Assembly (NCBI RefSeq): GCF_013213835.1 | Contig: NZ_JABSSU010000003.1 | Location: 1-64,000 of the forward strand | DNA length: 64,000 nt | DNA from: Winogradskyella sp. | GTDB lineage: Bacteria > Bacteroidota > Bacteroidia > Flavobacteriales > Flavobacteriaceae | Direction: 5' to 3' | Part shown: piece after piece, positions 1 to 8,254 of the stretch | How the letters are laid out: each line of letters opens with the position of its first letter | How positions within the stretch are numbered: the first letter of the stretch is position 1 | Notes under the pieces: model-generated | Databases searched by the model: none | What the model saw: the letters and a program-made list of their open reading frames with translations, nothing else | Told to the model about the DNA's origin: nothing | Translations under genes and position numbers: made by a program

Positions 1-306
1 AAAGAGTTAGCCTTATTAAGAACCTATGGTCTAGGTACACCAAAGATTTTATTGTCCGTATTATTAGAAGGTGTTTTTATATCTATCATCGGATTTATCT
101 TAGGTTGGATTTTAGGTAGAATTGGAATTTGGTTTGTGTCTGAGTATATGCAAGGGACTAATGGCTATTATTTAGAGCTATTATCTCCAGATAAATTTGA
201 GTTAATGTTCTTCGGCATTATCTTTGTAATAACTCTCGTAGCCACACTACTGGCTTCAGTATCAATTTTTAAATTAAACGTTGCTAAAACTTTATCAGAT
301 GCTTAG
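1..306 (+). CDS. ABC transporter permease, FtsX/MacB-like, C-terminal part (5' end outside window)
   Basis: The reading frame is open from base 1 and ends at 304-306, so only about 101 C-terminal residues are visible. They start with ELALLRTYGLGTPKIL, which resembles the cytoplasmic loop before the last two helices of FtsX/MacB permeases. Two hydrophobic segments follow (about residues 20-45 and 70-90), separated by a polar loop, and there is a short cytoplasmic tail. Such permeases work with an LolD/MacB-type ATPase to move lipoproteins or small molecules out of the inner membrane. The ATPase gene is not in the window. The next gene overlaps the end by 8 bases, so the two are probably co-transcribed. 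The family call is reasonable, the substrate is unknown. Confidence 0.72.
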   Translation, partial: KELALLRTYGLGTPKILLSVLLEGVFISIIGFILGWILGRIGIWFVSEYMQGTNGYYLELLSPDKFELMFFGIIFVITLVATLLASVSIFKLNVAKTLSDA

Positions 307-748
307 TAAAAAAATAGTCTTAGTTCTATCAATCATTTTTTTTAGTAGTTCGATAGTGACTGCTCAAGAAGAAATGACATGGTATGATTTATCTGATGTT
401 AAATTCAATAGAGTTTATAATGAAGAATACGGTACATTTTTTTTGGTACCAGAATTCGGAGAAACCATAAGAAGTCTTGATGGTAAAAAAGTAAGAATAG
501 TTGGTTATTTTTTAGATATAGCAGGTAATGGAGAAGTGCTTTTACTCTCTAAACAGCCTATGGCTTCTTGTTTTTTTTGTGGAGGTGCTGGCCCTGAAAC
601 TGTTATAGAAGTTAATTTTAAAGAAAAACCAGACTTTAAAACAGATCAGGTCATTGTTATTACTGGTACACTAAAATTAAATGCTGATGATGTTGACCAA
701 TGTAATTATATTATGAATGATGTTACTGGAGAACTTATAGACTATTAA
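299..748 (+). CDS. Small exported protein, DUF3299-like
   Basis: This codes for about 149 residues from the ATG at 299. An in-frame ATG at 281 would add six residues, but the later start places a clean signal peptide (KK, hydrophobic stretch, cut after VTAQ) at the N-terminus. The start lies inside the end of the ABC permease gene, 8 bases before its stop. The mature part has a region around LDGKKVRIVGYF, then a Cys-rich spot (SCFFCGGAGPE) and a second beta-rich segment. This layout resembles DUF3299 proteins, which are periplasmic and often next to LolD/LolE-like exporters. Its function is unknown. Overlap with the exporter suggests it assists that system. A terminator follows. Confidence 0.7.
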   Translation: MLSKKIVLVLSIIFFSSSIVTAQEEMTWYDLSDVKFNRVYNEEYGTFFLVPEFGETIRSLDGKKVRIVGYFLDIAGNGEVLLLSKQPMASCFFCGGAGPETVIEVNFKEKPDFKTDQVIVITGTLKLNADDVDQCNYIMNDVTGELIDY

Positions 749-767
749 AAACAAATTATATCTACAT

Positions 768-803
768 AAAAAAATCCGATTGCCTAAACAATCGGATTTT
801 TTT
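768..803. terminator. Bidirectional rho-independent terminator
   Basis: An A7 tract and TCCGATTG (768-782) pair with CAATCGGA and a T7 tract (789-803) around a 6-base loop. It sits between the convergent DUF3299-like gene and sucD, and has U-tracts in both directions. Confidence 0.9.
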
Positions 804-823
804 ATGTCTACAAGTAAAAGGAA

Positions 824-1696
824 TTAACCCAATACTTCTGCAACTTTTTTACCTATTTCAGCAGGTGAATCAACAACATGGATACCACAATCTCTCATAA
901 TAGCTTTCTTAGCTTGAGCAGTATCATCACTACCACCAACAATAGCACCAGCATGTCCCATTGTGCGTCCTGCAGGTGCAGTTTCACCAGCAATAAAACC
1001 TACAACAGGTTTAGAGCTACCACTTTCTTGATACCATTTTGCAGCATCAGCTTCTAACTGACCACCGATTTCACCTATCATTACAACAGCTTCAGTTTCT
1101 GGGTCATTAATTAATAACTCAACAGCTTCTTTAGTCGTTGTACCAATAATAGGGTCACCGCCAATACCAATTGCAGTTGTAATTCCTAAACCTTGTTTCA
1201 CAACTTGGTCAGCAGCTTCATATGTTAATGTACCTGATTTTGACACAATACCTACTTTACCTTGCTTAAAAACAAAACCTGGCATAATACCAACTTTTGC
1301 TTCACCTGGTGTAATTACTCCAGGACAGTTAGGACCTACCAATCTACATCCTTTGTCTTTAATGTAGTCGGCAGCTTTAATCATATCAGCTACAGGAATA
1401 CCTTCTGTAATAGTAATAATAACTTTTATTCCAGCATCAGCAGCTTCCATAATAGCGTCTGCAGCAAATGCCGGTGGAACAAAAATAATAGTTGTATCTG
1501 CACCTACTTTTTCAACAGCTTCAGAAACTGTATTGAAAACTGGTTTATCTAAGTGAGTCTGACCACCTTTCCCTGGTGTTACACCACCAACTACATTGGT
1601 GCCATACTCAATCATTTGACCCGCATGAAACGTTCCTTCGCTTCCTGTAAATCCTTGAACAATTATTTTTGAATCTTTATTAACTAATACACTCAT
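824..1696 (-). CDS. sucD: Succinate-CoA ligase (ADP-forming) alpha subunit
   Basis: This 290-residue protein is the alpha subunit of succinyl-CoA synthetase, which interconverts succinyl-CoA and succinate with ATP or GTP formation in the TCA cycle. The N-terminal CoA-binding Rossmann domain shows [17 protein letters not shown]. The ligase domain has [14 protein letters not shown], and the active-site histidine that becomes phosphorylated is in [11 protein letters not shown] (His248). The length matches the family. The beta subunit gene is not next to it, which is common in Flavobacteria. A -7 promoter element lies 33 bases upstream of the start, so it is probably transcribed on its own or with read-through from the upstream lpx-efp group. 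Confidence 0.97.
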   Translation of the reverse strand: MSVLVNKDSKIIVQGFTGSEGTFHAGQMIEYGTNVVGGVTPGKGGQTHLDKPVFNTVSEAVEKVGADTTIIFVPPAFAADAIMEAADAGIKVIITITEGIPVADMIKAADYIKDKGCRLVGPNCPGVITPGEAKVGIMPGFVFKQGKVGIVSKSGTLTYEAADQVVKQGLGITTAIGIGGDPIIGTTTKEAVELLINDPETEAVVMIGEIGGQLEADAAKWYQESGSSKPVVGFIAGETAPAGRTMGHAGAIVGGSDDTAQAKKAIMRDCGIHVVDSPAEIGKKVAEVLG

Positions 1697-1728
1697 GGTA
1701 TTTTTTATAGTTTTAAATTAATACTGTG

Positions 1729-1736
1729 CAAAAATA
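1729..1736 (-). promoter_or_regulatory. Candidate -7 promoter element for sucD
   Basis: The minus strand reads TATTTTTG, matching the Bacteroidota -7 consensus TAnnTTTG. It would place the transcript start near 1722, about 26 bases before the sucD ATG. No clear -33 TTTG was seen. Confidence 0.45.
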
Positions 1737-1779
1737 ACAAGTTTTACACTCATTATTTCTGTTTTTATTTAAATAAATA

Positions 1780-2187
1780 TTAAACTTTTTTTTGTTCAAA
1801 TGAACTAAGGCTTGCTTCACTATCATCTGCCAGTTGGCTTATCTCATGACCACTAAAAAGCTTACCATCTTTTAATTCCCATATCGTTATAAAATGCGCA
1901 ATAGGGTTTTCTGTGTCTGGTGTTTCAATAGTACTACCATACAAAGTATAACGTGTTGTTACAAAATTACCATCTTGTAACATGTGGCTTATTTCGGGTC
2001 TAAAAGATTCGTATGTATTATAAACATCCTTAAACATTGACTTAATTTCGGTAGCCACATATTCATTATAACCTTTACTACTATGCCAATGAATTTTGCA
2101 ATCTTTATGAAGAAAATCATTTATAGCTTCTGCAGTATTTGCGAAATCTGTCTCATAGTATTTTTTTACAATGTTTTTTAAATCCAT
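1780..2187 (-). CDS. NTF2-like / SnoaL-like small protein
   Basis: This 135-residue protein has the alternating helix and strand pattern of the NTF2-like (SnoaL/ketosteroid isomerase) alpha+beta barrel: an N-terminal helix (DLKNIVKKYYETDF), DCKIHWHSS near the pocket, and a last strand pair around ITIWELKDGKLFSGHE. It has no signal peptide and is probably cytoplasmic. Members of this fold are enzymes, binding proteins or of unknown role, so no substrate is assigned. It abuts the second lpxD gene (stop of one at 2188, start of this at 2187), which points to co-transcription with the lipid A and efp group. Confidence 0.72.
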   Translation of the reverse strand: MDLKNIVKKYYETDFANTAEAINDFLHKDCKIHWHSSKGYNEYVATEIKSMFKDVYNTYESFRPEISHMLQDGNFVTTRYTLYGSTIETPDTENPIAHFITIWELKDGKLFSGHEISQLADDSEASLSSFEQKKV

Positions 2188-3126
2188 TTATTGTTTTTCT
2201 TTTAACAATCTTAAAATTTCGGGTATTTGCTTAATATTAGCAATCTCTTTATACTTAGTTCTGAAATCTTCTGCCGGAATCCCAAAATAATGTTTGTTTC
2301 CTTCTAAGGATTTACTAACTCCTGATTTAGCAGAAATGACTGTTTTGTCACCTATAGTAATACCACTCGTAATACCAACTTGACCCCAAATGGTCACTTC
2401 GTTGCCAATTACAACACAACCAGCTATACCAACTTGCGAAGCGATTAAACATTTTTCCCCAACTATAGTATCATGTCCTATTTGCACCAAATTATCAATC
2501 TTGGTACCTCTTTTAATGGTAGTATCGGCAGTAACACCTTTATCTATTGTGCAAGATGCCCCAATACCAACATTATCTTCTATGACTACTCTACCACCAG
2601 AAAGTAATTGATCAAAACCTTCTGGACGTTTTTTATAATAAAATGCGCTTCCCCCAAGAACAGTACCAGCATGAATAATAACATTATCGCCAATAATGGT
2701 ATTATCATAAACACTTACATTTGAGTGGATGACACAGTTGTCACCTATAACAACGTTATGCCCTATAAAACAATTAGGTTGTATTACTGTATTATGTCCA
2801 ATCTTAGCCGAGTCAGATATAGAAACACTTGAAGATTTAAAAGGCTGAAAGTGTTTAGTTAGCTTATTAAAATCTCTAAATGGATCTTCACTAACTAAAA
2901 GCGCTTTTCCTTCAGGACAGTCAACTTCCTTATTGATTAGCACAATAGTTGCGGCAGACTTTAACGCTTTATCATAATATTTTGGGTGATCTACAAAGAC
3001 TATATCACCAGGTTCTACAACATGAATTTCATTCATGCCATGCACAGGGAAGTTGGCTGGACCTACAAATTCAGAACCGATTATTTTAGCTATGTCCTTA
3101 AGCTTATATGGTTTAGGAAATTTCAT
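2188..3126 (-). CDS. lpxD: LpxD-like UDP-3-O-acylglucosamine N-acyltransferase (second copy)
   Basis: The 312-residue protein has the N-terminal LpxD uridine-binding domain (residues 1-95) followed by a left-handed beta helix of hexapeptide repeats (about 100-285), as in LpxD, the third acyl step of lipid A synthesis. The catalytic histidine position is kept in NLVQIGHDTIVGE. It differs clearly from the other lpxD in the window (5904-6932): a shorter C-terminus, FYYKKRPEGFDQLL in place of [15 protein letters not shown], and fewer classical hexads. It abuts efp (3127) and the NTF2-like gene. It may add a different acyl chain or act on another UDP-sugar. Both are inferences, but the family is clear. 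Confidence 0.85.
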   Translation of the reverse strand: MKFPKPYKLKDIAKIIGSEFVGPANFPVHGMNEIHVVEPGDIVFVDHPKYYDKALKSAATIVLINKEVDCPEGKALLVSEDPFRDFNKLTKHFQPFKSSSVSISDSAKIGHNTVIQPNCFIGHNVVIGDNCVIHSNVSVYDNTIIGDNVIIHAGTVLGGSAFYYKKRPEGFDQLLSGGRVVIEDNVGIGASCTIDKGVTADTTIKRGTKIDNLVQIGHDTIVGEKCLIASQVGIAGCVVIGNEVTIWGQVGITSGITIGDKTVISAKSGVSKSLEGNKHYFGIPAEDFRTKYKEIANIKQIPEILRLLKEKQ

Positions 3127-3693
3127 CTATTCCTTAATACGCTCTTTATAAGTCCCTTTTTCCGTTTCTATTTTAATTTTATCTCCTTCGTTAATAAATA
3201 AAGGAACGTTAACCGTGGCACCTGTTTCTACAGTAGCAGGTTTAGTTGCATTTGTAGCAGTATTTCCCTTTACACCAGGCTCTGTGTGAGTTACTTCCAA
3301 TATAACACTAGCAGGCATATCAACAGAAAGTGGCATATTGTCTTCAGAGTTTATTTGAATGGTTACCACTTCACCTTCTTTCATCAAATCTGGTCTATCT
3401 AAAGCACCTTCGGTAAGTTGAATTTGAGAATAATCAGCTTCATTCATAAAATGGTAGTATTCACCATCGTTATACAAATATTGAAATTTATGTGTTTCTA
3501 CTCTCACATCATCAATTTTGTGACCTGCAGAAAATGTATTATCAATAACTTTTCCAGTAGTAACACTCTTTAATTTTGTTCTTACAAATGCAGGACCTTT
3601 ACCTGGCTTTACATGAAGAAATTCTATAATTTTATAAATATCATGGTTATATTTTATACATAAACCATTTCTAATATCTGAAGTACTTGCCAT
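3127..3693 (-). CDS. efp: Elongation factor P
   Basis: EF-P (188 residues) enters the ribosomal E site and relieves stalling at proline runs. The three beta-barrel domains are complete. The modifiable loop lysine is in KPGKGPAFVR (Lys32), and the conserved motifs RTKLKSVTTGKVIDNTF, PGVKGNTA and VPLFINEGDKIKI are all present. The start ATG is at 3691-3693, and lpxA ends 30 bases upstream. In many Flavobacteria efp lies in this position between lpxA and a second lpxD, so the gene is probably carried by the lpx operon. Confidence 0.97.
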   Translation of the reverse strand: MASTSDIRNGLCIKYNHDIYKIIEFLHVKPGKGPAFVRTKLKSVTTGKVIDNTFSAGHKIDDVRVETHKFQYLYNDGEYYHFMNEADYSQIQLTEGALDRPDLMKEGEVVTIQINSEDNMPLSVDMPASVILEVTHTEPGVKGNTATNATKPATVETGATVNVPLFINEGDKIKIETEKGTYKERIKE

Positions 3694-3723
3694 AATTCGT
3701 TTTTCGTAGTTTAATTTTATTTT

Positions 3724-4509
3724 TTAGTTTGATTTGAAATAGCCTTTCATAATTCCGCGGTGAGAATTCTTAATGAATTGAAGAATTTCATCACGTTCCG
3801 GTGTAGCTTCCATTTCAGCTTCAATAATCTCTGAAGCTTGAGTATTGTTGTAATTTTTTTGATACAGAATTCTATAAATGTTTTGAATTTCTCTAATCTT
3901 TTCTGTAGAAAAACCTCGGCGTCTCAAGCCAACAGAATTGATACCAACATAAGATAAAGGCTCGCGTGCAGCTTTTACATAAGGTGGTACATCCTTTCTA
4001 ACCAGTGAACCACCAGTAACAAAAGCATGATTACCAACAGAAGCGAACTGATGCACAGCAACCATACCAGCCAAAACCACATTGTCACCAATTGTTACAT
4101 GACCGGCTAGAGTTGTATTATTAGAAAAAATACAATAATCACCGACAATACAATCATGAGCTATATGACTATAAGCCATAATTAAACAATTGTTACCAAC
4201 AACAGTTTTCATTTTGTCTGTAGTACCTCGGTTAATCGTCACACATTCTCTAATGGTAACATTATCACCTATTTCAACCGTAGTCTCTTCGTCGTTATAT
4301 TTTAAATCTTGTGGAATTGCTGAGATTACAGCACCTGGGAAAATGTTACAGTTCTTCCCGATTCTGGCACCTTCCATGATAGTAACGTTACTACCAATCC
4401 AAGTACCTTCACCAATTACTACATTACTGTGAATGGTTGTAAACGGCTCAATAACTACATTTTTTGCAATTTTTGCTCCCGGATGTACGTATGCTAATGG
4501 TTGGTTCAT
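3724..4509 (-). CDS. lpxA: Acyl-ACP--UDP-N-acetylglucosamine O-acyltransferase
   Basis: LpxA catalyses the first committed lipid A step, adding a 3-hydroxyacyl chain to UDP-GlcNAc. The 261 residues match the usual length. The left-handed beta helix runs from about 5 to 190, with hexads such as IGDNVTI. The catalytic histidine is in YSHIAHDCIVG, and the acyl-chain region is marked by LAGMVAVHQF. A C-terminal helical part starts at GINSVGLRRRGFS. It starts one base after the lpxC-fabZ stop (4511), so translation is coupled. Confidence 0.97.
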   Translation of the reverse strand: MNQPLAYVHPGAKIAKNVVIEPFTTIHSNVVIGEGTWIGSNVTIMEGARIGKNCNIFPGAVISAIPQDLKYNDEETTVEIGDNVTIRECVTINRGTTDKMKTVVGNNCLIMAYSHIAHDCIVGDYCIFSNNTTLAGHVTIGDNVVLAGMVAVHQFASVGNHAFVTGGSLVRKDVPPYVKAAREPLSYVGINSVGLRRRGFSTEKIREIQNIYRILYQKNYNNTQASEIIEAEMEATPERDEILQFIKNSHRGIMKGYFKSN

Positions 4510-4510
4510 G

Positions 4511-5917
4511 TTACTTTACTTTACTTATTTGCGCCATTAATTCGGCTTCTGCACATAATTTACCGTTTGCATAGGCGTAACCTTGCATATGGCAAATGCC
4601 TCTTCTTATTGGTGTTATTAACTCACACTTAAAGATTAGTGTATCACCAGGAACGACTTTTTGCTTAAACTTAACTTTATCAATCTTCATAAAGAACGTT
4701 AAGTAATTTTCAGGATCCGGGACTGTACTTAATACTAATATTCCCCCGGTTTGTGCCATTGCCTCAACTATTAAAACACCTGGCATTACTGGTGCACCTG
4801 GAAAATGACCTCTAAAGAACTCTTCGTTCATTGTGACATTTTTCATGCCGATTACATGATTATCAGTAAGCTCGTAGACTTTATCTAATAACAGAAATGG
4901 CTGTCTATGCGGTAGCATATTCATGATTTGATTTACATCCATTAAAGGTGCAGAATTCAAATCTATTTGCGGTACATTATTACGTCTCTCATTCTTAATG
5001 ATTTTAGACATTTTCTTTGCAAATTGGGTATTTACAAAGTGTCCAGGTTTATTCGCAATAACTTTACCTCGTATTTTTGTTCCGATAAGCGCTAAATCAC
5101 CAACGACATCTAATAGTTTATGTCTAGCCGCTTCATTAGGGTGATGCAACGTAAGGTTGTCTAAAATACCGTTAGGTTTGACAGCAATATTTTCTTTATT
5201 AAAGGCATCGCGTAGTTTATCCATTGTTTCAGCAGATAATTCTTTATCTACATACACAATAGCATTGTTTAAATCACCACCTTTAATTAAACCATGCTCA
5301 AGTAGCATTTCTAGTTCATGTAAAAAACTAAAAGTTCTTGAATCTGATATTTCATCCTTAAACTCTGAAATAGAATTCATAGTTGCATTTTGAGTACCTA
5401 GAACTTTGGTTCCAAAATCTACCATCGTTGTCACTTTATATGTGTTTGAAGGCATTAAAATAATTTCGCTACCAGTAGATTCATCGGTATAAGAAACCAC
5501 ATCTTTTACTACATACTCTTCTGTGAATGCATCTTGTTCTACAACTCCAGCTTCTTCTAATGCTTCGACAAAAAACTTTGACGAACCATCCATAATGGGT
5601 GGCTCTGATGCATTTAATTCAATTAACACATTATCTATATCTAAACCAACTAAAGCAGCTAATACATGCTCACACGTTTGAATGGTAACACCGTTTTTCT
5701 CTAAGCAAGTACCACGTTGCGTATTGGTCACATAGTTTGCGTCAGCCTCAATCTTTGGGCTTCCTTCTAAATCAATTCTTTCAAAAATAAAACCAGAGTT
5801 TTCTGCACCTGGTTTAAACACTAAAGTAACTTCTGTTCCGGTATGTAATCCTACACCTTTTAGAGTTATTTCTTTTTCAATGGTCTTCTGTTTATTTTCA
5901 GTTTTAATTATCGCCAT
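4511..5917 (-). CDS. lpxC: Bifunctional LpxC deacetylase / FabZ dehydratase fusion
   Basis: The 468-residue protein joins two enzymes. The N-terminal part (about 1-305) is LpxC, the zinc UDP-3-O-acyl-GlcNAc deacetylase: [25 protein letters not shown] with zinc ligand His84, and the zinc motif [17 protein letters not shown]. The C-terminal part (about 315-468) is FabZ, the 3-hydroxyacyl-ACP dehydratase: [13 protein letters not shown] and the active-site helix [16 protein letters not shown] with its His and Glu. This fusion is typical of Bacteroidota and links lipid A and fatty acid flux. The start overlaps the end of lpxD by 14 bases (5904-5917). Confidence 0.97.
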   Translation of the reverse strand: MAIIKTENKQKTIEKEITLKGVGLHTGTEVTLVFKPGAENSGFIFERIDLEGSPKIEADANYVTNTQRGTCLEKNGVTIQTCEHVLAALVGLDIDNVLIELNASEPPIMDGSSKFFVEALEEAGVVEQDAFTEEYVVKDVVSYTDESTGSEIILMPSNTYKVTTMVDFGTKVLGTQNATMNSISEFKDEISDSRTFSFLHELEMLLEHGLIKGGDLNNAIVYVDKELSAETMDKLRDAFNKENIAVKPNGILDNLTLHHPNEAARHKLLDVVGDLALIGTKIRGKVIANKPGHFVNTQFAKKMSKIIKNERRNNVPQIDLNSAPLMDVNQIMNMLPHRQPFLLLDKVYELTDNHVIGMKNVTMNEEFFRGHFPGAPVMPGVLIVEAMAQTGGILVLSTVPDPENYLTFFMKIDKVKFKQKVVPGDTLIFKCELITPIRRGICHMQGYAYANGKLCAEAELMAQISKVK

Positions 5918-6932
5918 TTACTTTCTTTTCAATTTCGTTTATATTTTTCACAATCTTAGGTAAATTTTTAAAGTATACATAAGATTTGTTGTAATCTCCA
6001 TAAGTAAGCGCTGGTGAGCCTTGTAATACCTCATTATCTTTCACATTTCTGCCGATACCAGATTGCGCTTGAATTTTTACATTATTGCCAATAGAAATAT
6101 GACCTACAATTCCTACTTGACCACCAATTTGACAATTCTCTCCAATTTTAGTAGATCCCGCAATTCCGGTTTGAGCTGCAATTACAGTATTTTTTCCTAT
6201 TTCTACGTTATGGGCAATTTGAATTTGATTATCAAGCTTAACACCTTTTCTAATAACCGTAGAACCTAAAGTAGCTCTGTCTATTGTGGTTCCGGCACCT
6301 ATATCTACATTGTCTTCAAGTATAACATTACCAATTTGGGGGACTTTTGAGTATTCACCTTTTTCATTTGGAGCAAAACCAAATCCATCTGCACCAATAA
6401 TTGCACCTGAATTAATCACACAATTATTTCCCACTATACAATCTGAATAAATTTTCCCACCAGAAAATACTATAGTATTATCACCTATTGTAACGTTATC
6501 ACCAATATATGAACTTGGGAAAATCTTTACATTCTTACCTATTGTAACATTATCACCTATATAAGTAAACGCACCAATGTAGATGTTATCGCCAATGGTG
6601 GCAGATTCTGAAACAAAACTAGGTTGTTCAACACCAGACTTGTTTAATTTTATTTGGTTGTAATATTCTAATAGCTTAGTGAATGCACCATATGCATCAT
6701 CAACCTTAATTAATGTAGTTGATAATTCTTCCTCAGGTTCAAAATCAGAATTAACTATTGTGATAGATGCTTTAGTTTTATATATATATGACTTGTACTT
6801 TGGATTAGCCAAAAAGGTCAATGAACCATTCGTGCCTTCTTCGATTTTTGCGAGTTTAGATACTTCTGCATTAGAATCACCTACTACAGTTCCTTCTAAA
6901 ATACCTGCAATTTGTTCTGCTGTAAACTTCAA
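5904..6932 (-). CDS. lpxD: UDP-3-O-(3-hydroxyacyl)glucosamine N-acyltransferase
   Basis: This 342-residue LpxD is the canonical copy. The N-terminal uridine-binding domain (1-100) includes [18 protein letters not shown]. The hexapeptide beta helix runs from about 105 to 315, with the catalytic histidine in [17 protein letters not shown] and the lipid-binding region [22 protein letters not shown]-terminal helical tail follows ([18 protein letters not shown]). It is the first gene of the lpx group and overlaps lpxC-fabZ, so the two are probably translated together. A -7 box lies 33 bases upstream. Confidence 0.96.
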   Translation of the reverse strand: MKFTAEQIAGILEGTVVGDSNAEVSKLAKIEEGTNGSLTFLANPKYKSYIYKTKASITIVNSDFEPEEELSTTLIKVDDAYGAFTKLLEYYNQIKLNKSGVEQPSFVSESATIGDNIYIGAFTYIGDNVTIGKNVKIFPSSYIGDNVTIGDNTIVFSGGKIYSDCIVGNNCVINSGAIIGADGFGFAPNEKGEYSKVPQIGNVILEDNVDIGAGTTIDRATLGSTVIRKGVKLDNQIQIAHNVEIGKNTVIAAQTGIAGSTKIGENCQIGGQVGIVGHISIGNNVKIQAQSGIGRNVKDNEVLQGSPALTYGDYNKSYVYFKNLPKIVKNINEIEKKVNGDN

Positions 6933-6964
6933 TGAATTGATTTTAAGTTAGAGCTTGATTTTCG

Positions 6965-6972
6965 CAAAAATA
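6965..6972 (-). promoter_or_regulatory. Candidate -7 promoter element of the lpx operon
   Basis: The minus strand reads TATTTTTG (TAnnTTTG). It lies in the short gap between the HD phosphohydrolase gene and lpxD, with a predicted transcript start near 6958 and a leader of about 26 bases. Confidence 0.5.
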
Positions 6973-6983
6973 GAAAAAATGTA

Positions 6984-8213
6984 TCACATTTTCTTTTTAG
7001 GATAACATATATAATATTTCGTTATTGGTTTAGAAAAAGCTTTTGAACTTAATTGATCTGAAGCCTTTACTATATCCTTGATTTTGCCTGACTTATACAA
7101 TATTTTTATATGTTCTTTATTATTCTGGTATGCTTGGTTTGTTATTTTTCCATCAAACACAAAATATTCTGCCTCATTCTTCGAGATATCGTACTTTTCT
7201 ATTAATTCTGTTTCATGAGTTTTTAACTCAGATCTTTTAATAGGCTTATTTCTGAATTTAATACGCAACAAATCTCTATTGATAATCATATCGCAGAGAT
7301 TACTTAAAACAAAATCTTTATGAAATTGCCAATCTTTCAATGCAGAAACAAGGTCATAGTCGTCTAGATACGAGAAGGTCTTTAAAGTTTCCACATCAAA
7401 AGAACTCTGGTTAATATCACCTTTAAGAAAATAGTTTAAGGCATCACTACATTTTAAATTCACACCTTGATTTACCAATTCATTAGCTCTTTTTAGTACT
7501 CGAGTTATTAATTGCTCGGCAACCAAGCTAGTCTTGTGTAAGTAAACTTGCCAATACATAAATCGTCTTGCTACCAAAAACTTTTCTACGCTGTAAATTC
7601 CTTTTTCTTCTATTACTAATTCGTCATTTATAACATTTAACATAGTTATTAGGCGCTCACTATTAATATTTCCTTCGGCAACTCCTGTGTAAAAGCTATC
7701 TCGTTTTAAGTAATCTGCCCTATCCATATCTAATTGACTAGATATTAACTGACACATAAATTTTCTCGGGTATTCTCCTTTAAACATTTGAATAGCTAAA
7801 GTTAAACTTCCGTTAAACTCATCATTCAATTCTTCCATAAATCGAAGTGAAATCTCCTCGTGCGAAATGCCATTTACAATACTATGTTCCATGGCATGTG
7901 AAAATGGACCATGACCGATGTCATGCAATAGAATGGCAATAAGCAATCCATTTTCTTCTTCCTCAGAGATGCTAACATCTTTAAAACGAAGCACATTAAT
8001 CGCATTTTGCATTAAATACATACTACCGAGTGCATGATGAAATCTTGTATGATGCGCACCAGGATACACCAAATATGATAATCCCATTTGGGTTATTCTA
8101 CGTAATCTCTGAAAGTATTTATGCTGAATGAGGTCGAAAATTAATGAATTGGGAATCGTAATAAATCCGTAAATTGGATCGTTAAATATTTTGAGCTTAT
8201 TCTTTGTAGGCAA
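6984..8213 (-). CDS. HD-domain phosphohydrolase (dNTPase/SAMHD1-like)
   Basis: This 409-residue protein has the metal-binding HD motifs at the expected places: GAHHTRFHHALGSMYL, then LLHDIGHGPFSHAMEH, and QLDMDRADYLKRDSFYTG further on. The family hydrolyses dNTPs or related nucleotides, and cytoplasmic location is likely. The start appears to be TTG at 8211-8213: a stop lies five codons upstream, and the first ATG (residue 43) would remove the conserved KIFNDPIYGFITIP segment. It is divergent from porX with only 41 bases between them and has its own -7 box. The true substrate cannot be read from sequence. Confidence 0.88.
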   Translation of the reverse strand: MPTKNKLKIFNDPIYGFITIPNSLIFDLIQHKYFQRLRRITQMGLSYLVYPGAHHTRFHHALGSMYLMQNAINVLRFKDVSISEEEENGLLIAILLHDIGHGPFSHAMEHSIVNGISHEEISLRFMEELNDEFNGSLTLAIQMFKGEYPRKFMCQLISSQLDMDRADYLKRDSFYTGVAEGNINSERLITMLNVINDELVIEEKGIYSVEKFLVARRFMYWQVYLHKTSLVAEQLITRVLKRANELVNQGVNLKCSDALNYFLKGDINQSSFDVETLKTFSYLDDYDLVSALKDWQFHKDFVLSNLCDMIINRDLLRIKFRNKPIKRSELKTHETELIEKYDISKNEAEYFVFDGKITNQAYQNNKEHIKILYKSGKIKDIVKASDQLSSKAFSKPITKYYICYPKKKM

Positions 8214-8240
8214 AACTTTATAAATTCATTAATTAAAAAA

Positions 8241-8248
8241 CAAATATA
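8241..8248 (-). promoter_or_regulatory. Candidate -7 promoter element for the HD phosphohydrolase gene
   Basis: The minus strand reads TATATTTG (TAnnTTTG), 28 bases upstream of the TTG start. Its close fit supports the TTG start choice. It is only 6 bases from the porX ATG on the other strand. Confidence 0.5.
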
Positions 8249-8254
8249 CGTAAC

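Noticed and set aside
1262..1552. Long frames opposite sucD and other large genes
   Set aside because: They are antisense shadows of well-supported genes and lack any domain.
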